From positions 1-8,398 of the forward strand of contig DBBN01000085.1 of the NCBI GenBank assembly GCA_002292215.1: DNA of 8,398 nucleotides. The letters run 5' to 3'. The DNA is from Glaciecola sp. UBA983 (GTDB lineage Bacteria; Pseudomonadota; Gammaproteobacteria; Enterobacterales; Alteromonadaceae). A program made the translations under genes and the position numbers. Position 1 is the stretch's first letter. The number at the start of each line of letters is the position of its first letter. Under the pieces are notes generated by a model. It saw only the letters and a program-made list of their open reading frames with translations. It made no database searches and was not told the origin of the DNA. Of this stretch, positions 1 to 7,207 are shown in pieces.

Positions 1-340
1 CTGCGGTGATTAATGTCAATGGTGTGGACTTAGGAATAAAACCACCGGCACCTAGTTGAATTGCTTTTGACATCAATGACGCTGATTCATGTGCAGAGAC
101 AATCACAAATATCGTATTAGGGAAGGCATGATGGCATTCGACTAAACCCGATAGTCCATCATTACCTGGCATCGTTAAATCCAAAAAGACAATATCTGTC
201 TCAGGCGCACCACGTAAAAAAGTGAAGGTAGACGACAAACATTCCGTTTGGTTAATATTCGTGCCAAACATTGGGGCTAGCGCTTGAATCAATGCAGCCC
301 TAAATAATGGGTGGTCATCAGCGACTAATGCATGATGCAT
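1..340 (-). CDS. NarL/LuxR-type response regulator, receiver domain (partial, cut by left edge)
   Basis: This is the first 113 residues of a two-component response regulator; the rest lies beyond the left edge. The receiver fold is clear: the acidic pair D8-D9 followed by H-P-L-F-R, the phospho-acceptor D54 in FLDLTMPG, the switch residue S82 in VIVSAHE, and the conserved K104 in GFIPKS. The ADDHPLFR start and the GAGGFIPKS ending are typical of NarL/LuxR-class regulators, which carry a C-terminal helix-turn-helix, but that domain is not in the window. The ATG at 340 is supported by a full AGGAGG ribosome site (348-353) with 7 bases of spacing. The gene lies 73 bases downstream of the TonB-dependent receptor on the same strand, so it may be partly co-transcribed with it. 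No histidine kinase is visible. The receiver assignment is firm; the output domain and targets are unknown. Confidence 0.88.
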   Translation of the reverse strand, partial: MHHALVADDHPLFRAALIQALAPMFGTNINQTECLSSTFTFLRGAPETDIVFLDLTMPGNDGLSGLVECHHAFPNTIFVIVSAHESASLMSKAIQLGAGGFIPKSTPLTLITA

Positions 341-354
341 GAGTAAACCTCCTG

Positions 355-382
355 AAATGCGCTTTAATGACAAAGCGCATTT
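355..382 (-). terminator. Hairpin between receptor gene and response regulator (terminator or attenuator candidate)
   Basis: A perfect 11-base-pair stem (355-365 with 372-382; arm AAATGCGCTTT) closes a 6-base loop. Read on the minus strand, it follows the receptor stop codon by about 30 bases and ends one base before the AGGAGG ribosome site of the response regulator. The downstream arm ends in TTT only, so the U tract is short. It could be a weak intrinsic terminator for the receptor transcript, a 3'-end stabiliser, or a structure that affects translation of the regulator. The hairpin is seen directly; its function is inferred. Confidence 0.5.
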
Positions 383-413
383 TGTACTCGGTAATAAGTA
401 GAGACACTAAGTC

Positions 414-2753
414 TTAAAAACGATAACCGATTTTAATATGTGCGGTTGCCGGATCACCATAATAACCAATTAACGTATTATCGCCACCTAAACCTGGTGT
501 ATATAGACTAACATTCGTCGGATCGCTTAGATCAGGAGTCACAAATTGATACCCACCTACTAAGTATTCTTCGTTGAAGACATTTTTTAAATGCAGTCCA
601 GCATACCAATTACCATCCGGATGTTCCCAATTGATACTGACATTCATCAAACCGTAGCCATCTTGATTAAGTAAATTATCTTGCTCAAACAATGAATAAC
701 CACTGCGATGATAGTAATTAGCATTTAATACCATCGGCCCAAATTGTGTCTCTGCGACATACGTCACCGCTAGGTTAACCGTTCTCTCTGGCGTATTAGA
801 AATATCAAATCGGTCTGAAATATCAATCACAGCATTATCAGGGGTGGTTTCAATTACTTCGTCGAAATCACTTGAAATCATCCCTAAAGCAACATCAAAA
901 GTCAGATTATCAGAGGCTTGATAAGTAACTTCAGCTTCAAGGCCATTGGCTGAAGACGTCCCGACATTGCCCAAGATTTGCTGTAGATCCGTTGAGTTTT
1001 CGCCCGGTAGTACAGATATGTATTGGCGGTCTTTGTGATCAAGATTAAATAACGTGACGTTGGCACGTAGATTATCGTTCCACTCACTTTTCATGCCTAT
1101 TTCAATCGAGTCTACTACCTCAGGATTAACTGAAGGCTCATTAATCGTGGCTCGTGGATTAAAAGTACCTGATTTAAACCCTTGTGCATAAGACGCATAA
1201 AACATCAGATCGCGATCCGCTTGATATTCCACGCTCACTTTTGGTGTAAAGCGAGTCCAGCTCTCTGATTTTGCTGCATCTAAGACGCCATCACCATCGG
1301 TGTCAGTGCCTAGAACTTGTGGTACTAGTGCTCCCTCAGGTCTCACATATCCATCAATCCAACCACTATATGGATAGACATTGGCAAACACTAATCCGTT
1401 ATTCACTATGGCCGTTTTCTTTTCGTCCGTATACCTTGCACCAATTGACATAGACCATTGTTCGTCTAAATCAAAATTCGCTTGGGTGTACAATGCCCAA
1501 CTTTCTGAGTTATTACAGCCGGTGACTTCTCGAGTTAATCCGGGTACACCAAATGCAGTGCGTCCCAACACCCCTAAAATTGCATCAAAGTTACCACAGC
1601 TTTCACCATCATATAGGTACAAGCCTGATACTAAGGAATACTCACCATTATCATAATTCGCTTGTATTTCATGTGTGGTGTTGTCGTCTTTGTACTCGGC
1701 CGGTACATCAAAGATATCTAACGGCGTATTATCAAAATCAATATTGGTGGGTGAATAACCATCACGCGACGAACCAATATATTTGAGTTCTAAATTGTCG
1801 TTAACATCATACCGTACGAGTAAACTCACTCCTTCCAACTCGACTTTATTAAAAGTGGGCATACTCGTATAGGAGTCATAGACACTCCCTGGTACTGGTG
1901 CCTCAGTTAATAATGATGGCAGTAAACGATAGCCTCCTTTAGCATTGGAATTATCGGTAGTTTTATCCCAGCTTAAACGGAAAAATAAATCTTCCGATGC
2001 ATTAAACTCTAAATCTAACCGAGCAGCGGTAAGGTCTTTGTTATAGTTTTCTAAATCTTGATTAGGTAATGCCGACTCTAAGTATTCGCCAAACCCATCA
2101 CGCGTTAATTTTGCAAATCCAAACCCTAAATATAATTTATCTTCTAATAATGGCGTTTGCCCGGTGAGTTTAAGATCTTGTTGCTTGTATGACCCTATTG
2201 TACCTTCAATGTTAACCGTCGTGTCGCCACTCATTTCTTTAGTAATGTATTTGAGTGCACCGCCAATGGTATTTTTGCCATATAACGTGCCTTGTGGTCC
2301 ACGTAAGACTTCGATACGTGACACATCCAATAAATCAAGCACCGCGCCTTGAGGTCGTGCAATATAGACATCGTTCACATAAATCCCCACACCAGGCTCA
2401 TACCCCCAGAGTGGATCTTGTTGCCCTACTCCGCGAATAAATGCGGTTAAGGTTGAATTGGTTCCACGTGATGTTTGTAGTGTGGTATTTGGAGAAAACT
2501 GTTGGATCTCAGTAATAACTTCAATCCCCCTATCACTTAACTCTTGTGCGCCAATCGACGTAATGGCTACCGGCACCTCTTGAAGTGACTCTACGGTCTT
2601 ACGTGCTGTCACCTCTATTCGTTCTAAGCCTTGATCATTCGGTCTCTCTTGCGCAGCAACAGTGCACGAAACAAAACTGGTCATCAATGCACTCGAAACC
2701 GCTAACGCGCAGAGGCTATTTTTATAAAATGTGTGTGATACAGTGTTATTCAT
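414..2753 (-). CDS. TonB-dependent outer-membrane receptor
   Basis: A 779-residue outer-membrane receptor that would take up a ligand using TonB-ExbBD energy. Residues 1 to about 35 are a signal peptide ending near TVAAQE. A TonB-box-like stretch RIEVTARK (45-52) follows, then the plug domain (about 53-177) with IRGVG (106-110) and the conserved block RIEVLRGPQGTLYGKN (146-161). The remainder is a beta-barrel of alternating strands ending in IKIGYRF, with the terminal Phe typical of outer-membrane proteins. The ATG at 2753 was chosen because it starts the signal peptide and has GGAG 8 bases upstream; the reading frame extends to a TTG at 2810, but that would add 19 residues in front of the signal. 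The gene is divergent from a 3-hydroxybutyrate/PHB gene set, so oligomers of that polymer are a possible ligand. A siderophore or another substrate cannot be excluded, because ligand type cannot be read from the sequence. Confidence 0.93.
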   Translation of the reverse strand: MNNTVSHTFYKNSLCALAVSSALMTSFVSCTVAAQERPNDQGLERIEVTARKTVESLQEVPVAITSIGAQELSDRGIEVITEIQQFSPNTTLQTSRGTNSTLTAFIRGVGQQDPLWGYEPGVGIYVNDVYIARPQGAVLDLLDVSRIEVLRGPQGTLYGKNTIGGALKYITKEMSGDTTVNIEGTIGSYKQQDLKLTGQTPLLEDKLYLGFGFAKLTRDGFGEYLESALPNQDLENYNKDLTAARLDLEFNASEDLFFRLSWDKTTDNSNAKGGYRLLPSLLTEAPVPGSVYDSYTSMPTFNKVELEGVSLLVRYDVNDNLELKYIGSSRDGYSPTNIDFDNTPLDIFDVPAEYKDDNTTHEIQANYDNGEYSLVSGLYLYDGESCGNFDAILGVLGRTAFGVPGLTREVTGCNNSESWALYTQANFDLDEQWSMSIGARYTDEKKTAIVNNGLVFANVYPYSGWIDGYVRPEGALVPQVLGTDTDGDGVLDAAKSESWTRFTPKVSVEYQADRDLMFYASYAQGFKSGTFNPRATINEPSVNPEVVDSIEIGMKSEWNDNLRANVTLFNLDHKDRQYISVLPGENSTDLQQILGNVGTSSANGLEAEVTYQASDNLTFDVALGMISSDFDEVIETTPDNAVIDISDRFDISNTPERTVNLAVTYVAETQFGPMVLNANYYHRSGYSLFEQDNLLNQDGYGLMNVSINWEHPDGNWYAGLHLKNVFNEEYLVGGYQFVTPDLSDPTNVSLYTPGLGGDNTLIGYYGDPATAHIKIGYRF

Positions 2754-2829
2754 TTTGATGTCTCCGTTAAAAAAATGTATATACTTTGTAAACATCTCGC
2801 AGTCGAACAAACTTTAAAGGATTCAATGA

Positions 2830-2835
2830 ATTATA
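2830..2835 (-). promoter_or_regulatory. -10 element of the receptor promoter (candidate)
   Basis: On the minus strand this reads TATAAT, a perfect sigma-70 -10 element, predicting a start near 2823 and a leader of about 70 bases before the ATG at 2753. No good -35 lies 16-18 bases upstream (the 17-base position reads AAATAG), which suggests dependence on an activator or other control. An inverted repeat fills the spacer. Confidence 0.5.
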
Positions 2836-2839
2836 TCTG

Positions 2840-2855
2840 TAGTACCATCGTACTA
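2840..2855. promoter_or_regulatory. Inverted repeat TAGTAC-N4-GTACTA, operator candidate
   Basis: A 16-base inverted repeat with perfect 6-base arms and a 4-base centre lies just upstream of the receptor -10 element. It would occupy roughly -17 to -32 of the minus-strand promoter. A dimeric regulator bound here would either block RNA polymerase or, in MerR style, remodel the spacer. It is also about 65 bases upstream of the permease promoter -35, so it could act on both directions. The repeat is seen directly; binding is inferred. Confidence 0.4.
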
Positions 2856-2919
2856 TTTGAAAAATAAGGTTTTACAGCCATACTTTAGCGACACCTAAAA
2901 CATCTGCAGTCACAGTATG

Positions 2920-2948
2920 TTAACAACTTAGTGACATTCATCTATAAG
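2920..2948 (+). promoter_or_regulatory. Sigma-70 promoter candidate for the permease operon
   Basis: TTAACA (2920-2925) and TATAAG (2943-2948) each match the sigma-70 consensus at 5 of 6 positions and are separated by exactly 17 bases. Transcription would begin near 2955, giving a leader of about 65 bases before the permease ATG at 3022. The -35 overlaps the 8-base palindrome TGTTAACA (2918-2925), and GTCAC/GTGAC arms (2909-2913, 2931-2935) flank it, so a regulator could bind here. Confidence 0.5.
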
Positions 2949-3021
2949 AAAATGCGCTGATTAAGTTTGCTCTTATTAAAATTACTCTTACTAAGATATT
3001 AGGTAAAACAGGAAAACGTCT

Positions 3022-4317
3022 ATGTTAAGTCTTTTGGGACTCATTGCAGGGCTTGCGCTGCTGATATATTTAACACTAAAGGGAATGAACCTGTTCATTG
3101 CAGCCCCCTTATGTGCATTGTTTGTTGCATTAACCAATGGTTTACCCATATTTCTGGGAGAAGGTAATTTTGTTACTACCTACATGTCTGGGTTTACTGG
3201 GTTTATTGCTGCATGGTTTTTTATGTTTTTGCTGGGAGCGTTATTTGGCAAGTTCATGGAAGACACAGGTGCCGCCGATTCATTGTCACGTTGGATCATC
3301 ACCAAGCTGGGCTTCAAACAAGCAGTATTTGCGGTGGTTGCTGCATGTGCTATTTTGACCTACGGTGGTGTGAGTGTTTTTGTTGTTGCGTTTTCAGTGT
3401 ATCCAATGGCGTTAAGCTTATTTAAAGATGCCAATTTACCGCGTCGTTTTATTCCTGCGACCATGGCATTTGGCTCAGTCACGTTTACGATGACATCGGC
3501 AGGCTCACCTGAGATCCAGAACTGGATCCCGATTAAGTATTTAGGCACATCGCCGTTTGCAGCATGGGAAGTGAGCTTAGTTGTCGCTATCTTTATGGCG
3601 TTATTTGGTTATTGGTGGCTTAAACGAATGATCGGTAAAGCCGTCACACAGGGCGAAACGTTTGTCACACGCGATGATGATCCACTCGTCACCGAGCGCA
3701 AACTGCCTAATCCCTTTACCGGCTTTATTCCATTGACTGTGGTCTTGGTCTTATCCTTTCTATTACACGAACAGCTAGCACAACTAGCATTAATTATCGC
3801 ATTAGGTGGCGGCGTACTGACCTTAATGGTGATGAATTTCAAGTATTTTACCAATTTAGGTAGAGCGGTTAATCTTGGCACTACTGGCGCCCTATTAGCC
3901 ATCGGCAATACTGCTGCGGTGGTTGGCTTTGGCTCAATTGCAAAAACCACCGATGCCTTTGCCCAAACTGTCGAAGTCATGACCCATCTTCCCGGCCATG
4001 AACTCATTGGCGCTGCGATTGCGGTGAGTGTGATTGCTGGTTTAACCGGTTCGGCGTCAGGTGGACAAGCCATAGCCCTGCCCTTAGTTGCTCCGCATTA
4101 TCTCGACCAAGGTGTTGATCCAGAAGAGTTACACCGTATTGTATCCATTTCATCTGGTGCACTGGACTCGCTACCGCATAATGGCTATGTCGTCACCACT
4201 ATTCGCGCTATTTGTGGTGAAACCCACCAAGCAGCATACGGTCCAATGGCAGCATTAACGGTAGTGGTACCTTTAATTGGGCTGTGTATCGCCATCGCGT
4301 TATTCGTATTATTTTAA
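3022..4317 (+). CDS. GntP-family permease, probable 3-hydroxybutyrate or related organic-acid transporter
   Basis: A 431-residue inner-membrane protein of the length usual for GntP-type proton symporters. It shows many hydrophobic segments (for example about 2-20, 22-40, 56-78, 101-131, 183-200, 232-249, 253-271, 290-305, 327-342 and 405-431), with one polar loop near 205-230. Family-like features are GKFMEDTGAA (76-85), the Gly/Ser-rich loop GSASGGQ (343-349) and DSLPHNG (382-388). GntP-family members transport gluconate, other sugar acids or 3-hydroxybutyrate. The downstream PHB depolymerase and 3-hydroxybutyrate dehydrogenase make 3-hydroxybutyrate the likeliest substrate, but this rests on context. 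The ATG has AGGA 8 bases upstream (3010-3013). It is the first gene of the plus-strand operon, and its stop is 20 bases before the next start. Confidence 0.8.
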   Translation: MLSLLGLIAGLALLIYLTLKGMNLFIAAPLCALFVALTNGLPIFLGEGNFVTTYMSGFTGFIAAWFFMFLLGALFGKFMEDTGAADSLSRWIITKLGFKQAVFAVVAACAILTYGGVSVFVVAFSVYPMALSLFKDANLPRRFIPATMAFGSVTFTMTSAGSPEIQNWIPIKYLGTSPFAAWEVSLVVAIFMALFGYWWLKRMIGKAVTQGETFVTRDDDPLVTERKLPNPFTGFIPLTVVLVLSFLLHEQLAQLALIIALGGGVLTLMVMNFKYFTNLGRAVNLGTTGALLAIGNTAAVVGFGSIAKTTDAFAQTVEVMTHLPGHELIGAAIAVSVIAGLTGSASGGQAIALPLVAPHYLDQGVDPEELHRIVSISSGALDSLPHNGYVVTTIRAICGETHQAAYGPMAALTVVVPLIGLCIAIALFVLF

Positions 4318-4337
4318 GGACTAATTTGAGGACTGAC

Positions 4338-5645
4338 ATGAGTGATAAATTGAGACTGACGAAAACCTATCTTGCGCGTAATTGTGTCACTATGGTGTTT
4401 ATTTTTGCCCTATCTGTAAGTACGTTAACCATAAGCTCGTTAATTATCGGCACGCTGACTATCGGCGCTGCTCACGCGCAAAATAATAATGACGAGCAAG
4501 TGCTACTGACCACCAAACAACGGCATGTTATTGATAGTTTTACCACGTTTAACGGACATACACTCAAACAAGTAAATATTGGTTGGGAAAGTTATGGCAA
4601 CCTCAATCAAGACAAATCCAATGTCATTTTGATTACTCATTACTTTACGGGTAACTCGCATGCCGCCGGCAAGTATCATCCAGACGATAAAGCGTCGGGC
4701 TATTGGGATAGTATAATAGGTCCTGGTAAAGCCATTGATACGAATACCTATTTTGTGATCAGTGTGGATACCTTAGCCAATATCAGCGCACATGATCCCA
4801 ACGTAATTACCACAGGTCCAGCCTCAATTAACCCCGATACAGGCAAGCCCTATGGCTTAAGCTTTCCCGTTGTGACCATACGCGATTTTGTCAATGTCCA
4901 AAAATCCGTATTGGAGGAATTAGGGATCACTAAGCTCCACGCAGTAGTTGGGGCATCGATGGGGTCAATGCAAGCCATCGAATGGGCGAGTGCCTACCCT
5001 GAATGGGTTGATAATGTGATTTCGGTGATTGGCTCGGTACATTCTGACGCATGGACAACGACAGCATTAGAGCAATGGGCTATCCCTATAAAGCTCGACC
5101 CATTATGGCAGCAAGGCCAATACGCGCAAGATGCCCCGCCGATTGAGGGGTTAACCGCTGCATTAATGTTTATAACTCAAATCGCCTTGCACCCTGATTA
5201 TTTTAATCAAGTGGGACAAACTTTAGATCATCAAGCATTACAGCATGCGCCTCTGCATGACATTTTAGCGGACCACAACATCACACAATGGCTTTATACC
5301 AGAGCTAAAAGCCGAGCCAGTCTAATGGATGCTAACCATTTGTTGTATTTGGTGCGGGCATGCCAGTTATTTTTAACTGGCCAAGGGGCATCACTCGAAG
5401 CGGGATTAGCCAAGATCAATGCTAACGTGCTCCTTATTCCAGCAGATAATGATCTATTATTAATGCCTTATCATGCTCGCAACGCCTACACGCAATTACG
5501 CACGAATGCGGCGACTAAAGCTGCAAGTAAAGCCTCTGCACCGAAAATAGCTTATGCATCGCTGCAAGGACCATACGGTCATTTAAATGGCGTATTAGGG
5601 ATTTCCCAACATAGCACTATTATTGCTGATTTTTTACAACAATAA
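4338..5645 (+). CDS. Exported alpha/beta-hydrolase related to homoserine O-acetyltransferase (MetX-like)
   Basis: A 435-residue protein. Residues 1-47 form a long signal sequence: basic start, hydrophobic 17-45, predicted cut after AHA47. The mature part resembles MetX-type alpha/beta-hydrolases: THYFTGNSH (100-108), WDSIIGPGKAID (123-134), TGPASINP (159-166) and FPVVTIRDFVNVQ (176-188). The nucleophile elbow is GASMG with S207. The likely acid is D370 or D372 in IPADNDLL, and the base is H415 in GPYGHLNG. Export argues against methionine biosynthesis, which is cytosolic. By eye the conserved Arg after the GL of the lid region in MetX is Leu here (L276). In this operon it may cleave 3-hydroxybutyrate oligomers or a related ester, but that is inference. 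The ATG at 4338 has GAGG 6 bases upstream; the frame also extends to a GTG at 4284 inside the permease gene, which was rejected. A short Ala/Lys/Ser-rich insert lies at about 391-403. Confidence 0.8.
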   Translation: MSDKLRLTKTYLARNCVTMVFIFALSVSTLTISSLIIGTLTIGAAHAQNNNDEQVLLTTKQRHVIDSFTTFNGHTLKQVNIGWESYGNLNQDKSNVILITHYFTGNSHAAGKYHPDDKASGYWDSIIGPGKAIDTNTYFVISVDTLANISAHDPNVITTGPASINPDTGKPYGLSFPVVTIRDFVNVQKSVLEELGITKLHAVVGASMGSMQAIEWASAYPEWVDNVISVIGSVHSDAWTTTALEQWAIPIKLDPLWQQGQYAQDAPPIEGLTAALMFITQIALHPDYFNQVGQTLDHQALQHAPLHDILADHNITQWLYTRAKSRASLMDANHLLYLVRACQLFLTGQGASLEAGLAKINANVLLIPADNDLLLMPYHARNAYTQLRTNAATKAASKASAPKIAYASLQGPYGHLNGVLGISQHSTIIADFLQQ

Positions 5646-5655
5646 GGCTCGGTTT

Positions 5656-6675
5656 ATGACGATCAAAATAAGTATTACCACTACGCTAATCGCAATCGGT
5701 ATGTTTACCACATTTACCGTTTTTCTTGCTAATGCAGACGATGGCCTTAATTATGATCCTAACAATGTGACCGTATCAGGGTTATCTTCAGGGGGCTATA
5801 TGGCAACACAAATGCATATCGCGCATTCTGATAGTATTCACGGGGCGGCTATTTTAGCGGCGGGTCCGTATTATTGTGCGCAAGGGAGTATTGGAACAGC
5901 ACTCGCGCGCTGTGTCACGAAAACCGACAGTCCGATTGATTTAACCATATTAAACGACCAACTCTACTATTACGCACAACAAGAGTGGATTGCCCCACTA
6001 CAAAACTTGCAAGATGATAAGGTTTGGCTATTGCATGGCCTTAAAGATACAACCGTAAACCGTTTGGCTGCGGATGCATTGTATACCCAATATACCAACT
6101 TAATGCCTAGCGTAAATGTCTCCTATATGAAAGACCAAGCATTCGGTCATCAATTTCCTACCGATAAGAAAGGCAGCAAATGTGGAGTGTCGGAAAAACC
6201 GTTTATCGGCCAGTGTAATTATGATGCGGCCGGTCAGCTATTGACACATTTATTGGGTCCGTTACAACCCAAATCTACCCAGCTTAGCGGTAATATCGTT
6301 AAATTTGATCAACAAAAATACGCTGGAGAAACGGCCAACACAATAGCTGATGACGGCTACATCTATATTCCACAAAGTTGTGCTCAGGGTGACACTTGCC
6401 GGTTGCATGTGAGCTTTCACGGCTGCAATCAAAATGCCAGTGCCATAGGGATGGATTATATTGAAGATACGGGATTGAATGAGTGGGCTGATAGCAATAA
6501 CCTTATTATCTTATATCCACAAACTGAAAGCTCAATGTTTGCGCCGCTAAACCCACAAGGCTGTTGGGATTGGTGGGGTTACACGGATCGCTATTATGCC
6601 ACGACTAAAGGACCACAAATTAAGGCTATACACACGATGATTAATACTTTTATACAGAAGTTCCCAAAAAAATAA
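5656..6675 (+). CDS. phaZ: Exported PHB depolymerase, single-domain, circularly permuted (type 2) catalytic fold
   Basis: A 339-residue esterase that would hydrolyse poly(3-hydroxybutyrate) to oligomers or monomer outside the cytoplasm. Residues 1-27 are a signal peptide (cut after ANA27). The lipase box GLSSGG lies close to the N-terminus, with nucleophile S44; the acid is D131 in HGLKD and the base is H165 in FGHQFP. The oxyanion segment SFHGCNQ with C257 comes late in the chain. This order and spacing match the circularly permuted type-2 domain of the Penicillium funiculosum enzyme (Ser39, Asp121, His155, Cys250, from memory). Eight cysteines suggest disulfides, fitting a periplasmic or secreted protein. 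There is no linker or polymer-binding domain after the catalytic domain. The ATG at 5656 has AAGG overlapping the stop of the preceding gene; the frame also extends to a TTG at 5623, which was rejected because it lies inside that gene. Tight spacing implies co-translation with the hydrolase. Confidence 0.88.
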   Translation: MTIKISITTTLIAIGMFTTFTVFLANADDGLNYDPNNVTVSGLSSGGYMATQMHIAHSDSIHGAAILAAGPYYCAQGSIGTALARCVTKTDSPIDLTILNDQLYYYAQQEWIAPLQNLQDDKVWLLHGLKDTTVNRLAADALYTQYTNLMPSVNVSYMKDQAFGHQFPTDKKGSKCGVSEKPFIGQCNYDAAGQLLTHLLGPLQPKSTQLSGNIVKFDQQKYAGETANTIADDGYIYIPQSCAQGDTCRLHVSFHGCNQNASAIGMDYIEDTGLNEWADSNNLIILYPQTESSMFAPLNPQGCWDWWGYTDRYYATTKGPQIKAIHTMINTFIQKFPKK

Positions 6676-6739
6676 ATATCATTCATGTAAGTGATTTGGC
6701 ATCATCTTATTATTGAGTCACTAAAGAGAAACAATAAAC

Positions 6740-7189
6740 ATGCATATCTATGTGGATGCCGACGCCTGCCCTAACTTGATTAAAGAAATATTATTTAGGG
6801 CTGCACAGCGCACCAAGACACATTTAACGCTAGTGGCGAACCAATCCATCAAAAAACCGGCATCGGCGTTTATCCATATGCTGCAAGTACCACAAGGATT
6901 TGATGTTGCCGACGATGAAATCGTACTAAGAGTTACACCGGATGATTTGGTTATTACAGCAGATATTCCATTGGCAGCCGAAGTCATTGAAAAATCAGCT
7001 ATCGCATTAAATCCTCGTGGCGAGTTATATACCACGCAGAACATTAGAAGCATTCTAAATATGCGAGATTTTATGGATACCATGCGCTCAAGTGGCGTGC
7101 AAACCGGTGGCCCACCTCCCATTACACAAACGCAAAGACAACAATTTGCTAATGCATTAGATCGGATCTTAGCAAAAGCGAATCAATAA
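6740..7189 (+). CDS. yaiI: YaiI/YqxD family protein (UPF0178, DUF188)
   Basis: A 149-residue soluble protein, full length for the UPF0178 family. Recognisable features are the N-terminal YVDADACP (4-11) with two Asp and a Cys, TADIPLA (74-79 region) with D75, NPRG (91-94), and TGGPPP (122-127). The acidic residues suggest a PIN-like nuclease fold, but no biochemical function is established for the family as far as I know. The ribosome site is weak (AAGAGA about 10 bases upstream of the ATG). It lies 64 bases after the depolymerase and 18 bases before the dehydrogenase, so it is probably co-transcribed with the latter. It has no obvious role in hydroxybutyrate metabolism. Confidence 0.9.
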   Translation: MHIYVDADACPNLIKEILFRAAQRTKTHLTLVANQSIKKPASAFIHMLQVPQGFDVADDEIVLRVTPDDLVITADIPLAAEVIEKSAIALNPRGELYTTQNIRSILNMRDFMDTMRSSGVQTGGPPPITQTQRQQFANALDRILAKANQ

Positions 7190-7207
7190 CTTTTAAGGAA
7201 AATAAAC

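Noticed and set aside
2754..2810. Longer receptor reading frame starting at a TTG at 2810
   Set aside because: It would put 19 residues in front of an otherwise normal signal peptide, and the ATG at 2753 has a properly spaced GGAG.
2868..2901. GTTTTA/TAAAAC inverted repeat in the divergent region as an operator
   Set aside because: Six-base AT-rich arms 21 bases apart are expected by chance in this composition.
3609..4073. 154-codon open frame on the minus strand within the permease gene
   Set aside because: It lies opposite a clear membrane protein gene, has no recognisable domain and is best explained as an antisense shadow.
4284..4337. Longer MetX-like hydrolase frame starting at a GTG inside the permease gene
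   Set aside because: The ATG at 4338 has GAGG 6 bases upstream and begins directly with a signal sequence; the extension overlaps the permease end.
4338..5645. Calling the hydrolase metX for methionine synthesis
   Set aside because: It has a signal peptide, lies in a PHB gene set, and appears to lack the lid Arg, so the cytosolic biosynthetic role is unlikely.
5623..5655. Longer depolymerase frame starting at a TTG inside the hydrolase gene
   Set aside because: The ATG at 5656 has AAGG at good distance and a normal signal peptide start.
6690..6722. AGTGA/TCACT inverted repeat between the depolymerase and yaiI as a terminator
   Set aside because: The arms are only 5 bases with a 23-base loop and no T tract follows.
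6748..7122. 124-codon open frame on the minus strand opposite yaiI
   Set aside because: yaiI carries the family motifs on the plus strand; the opposite frame shows none.
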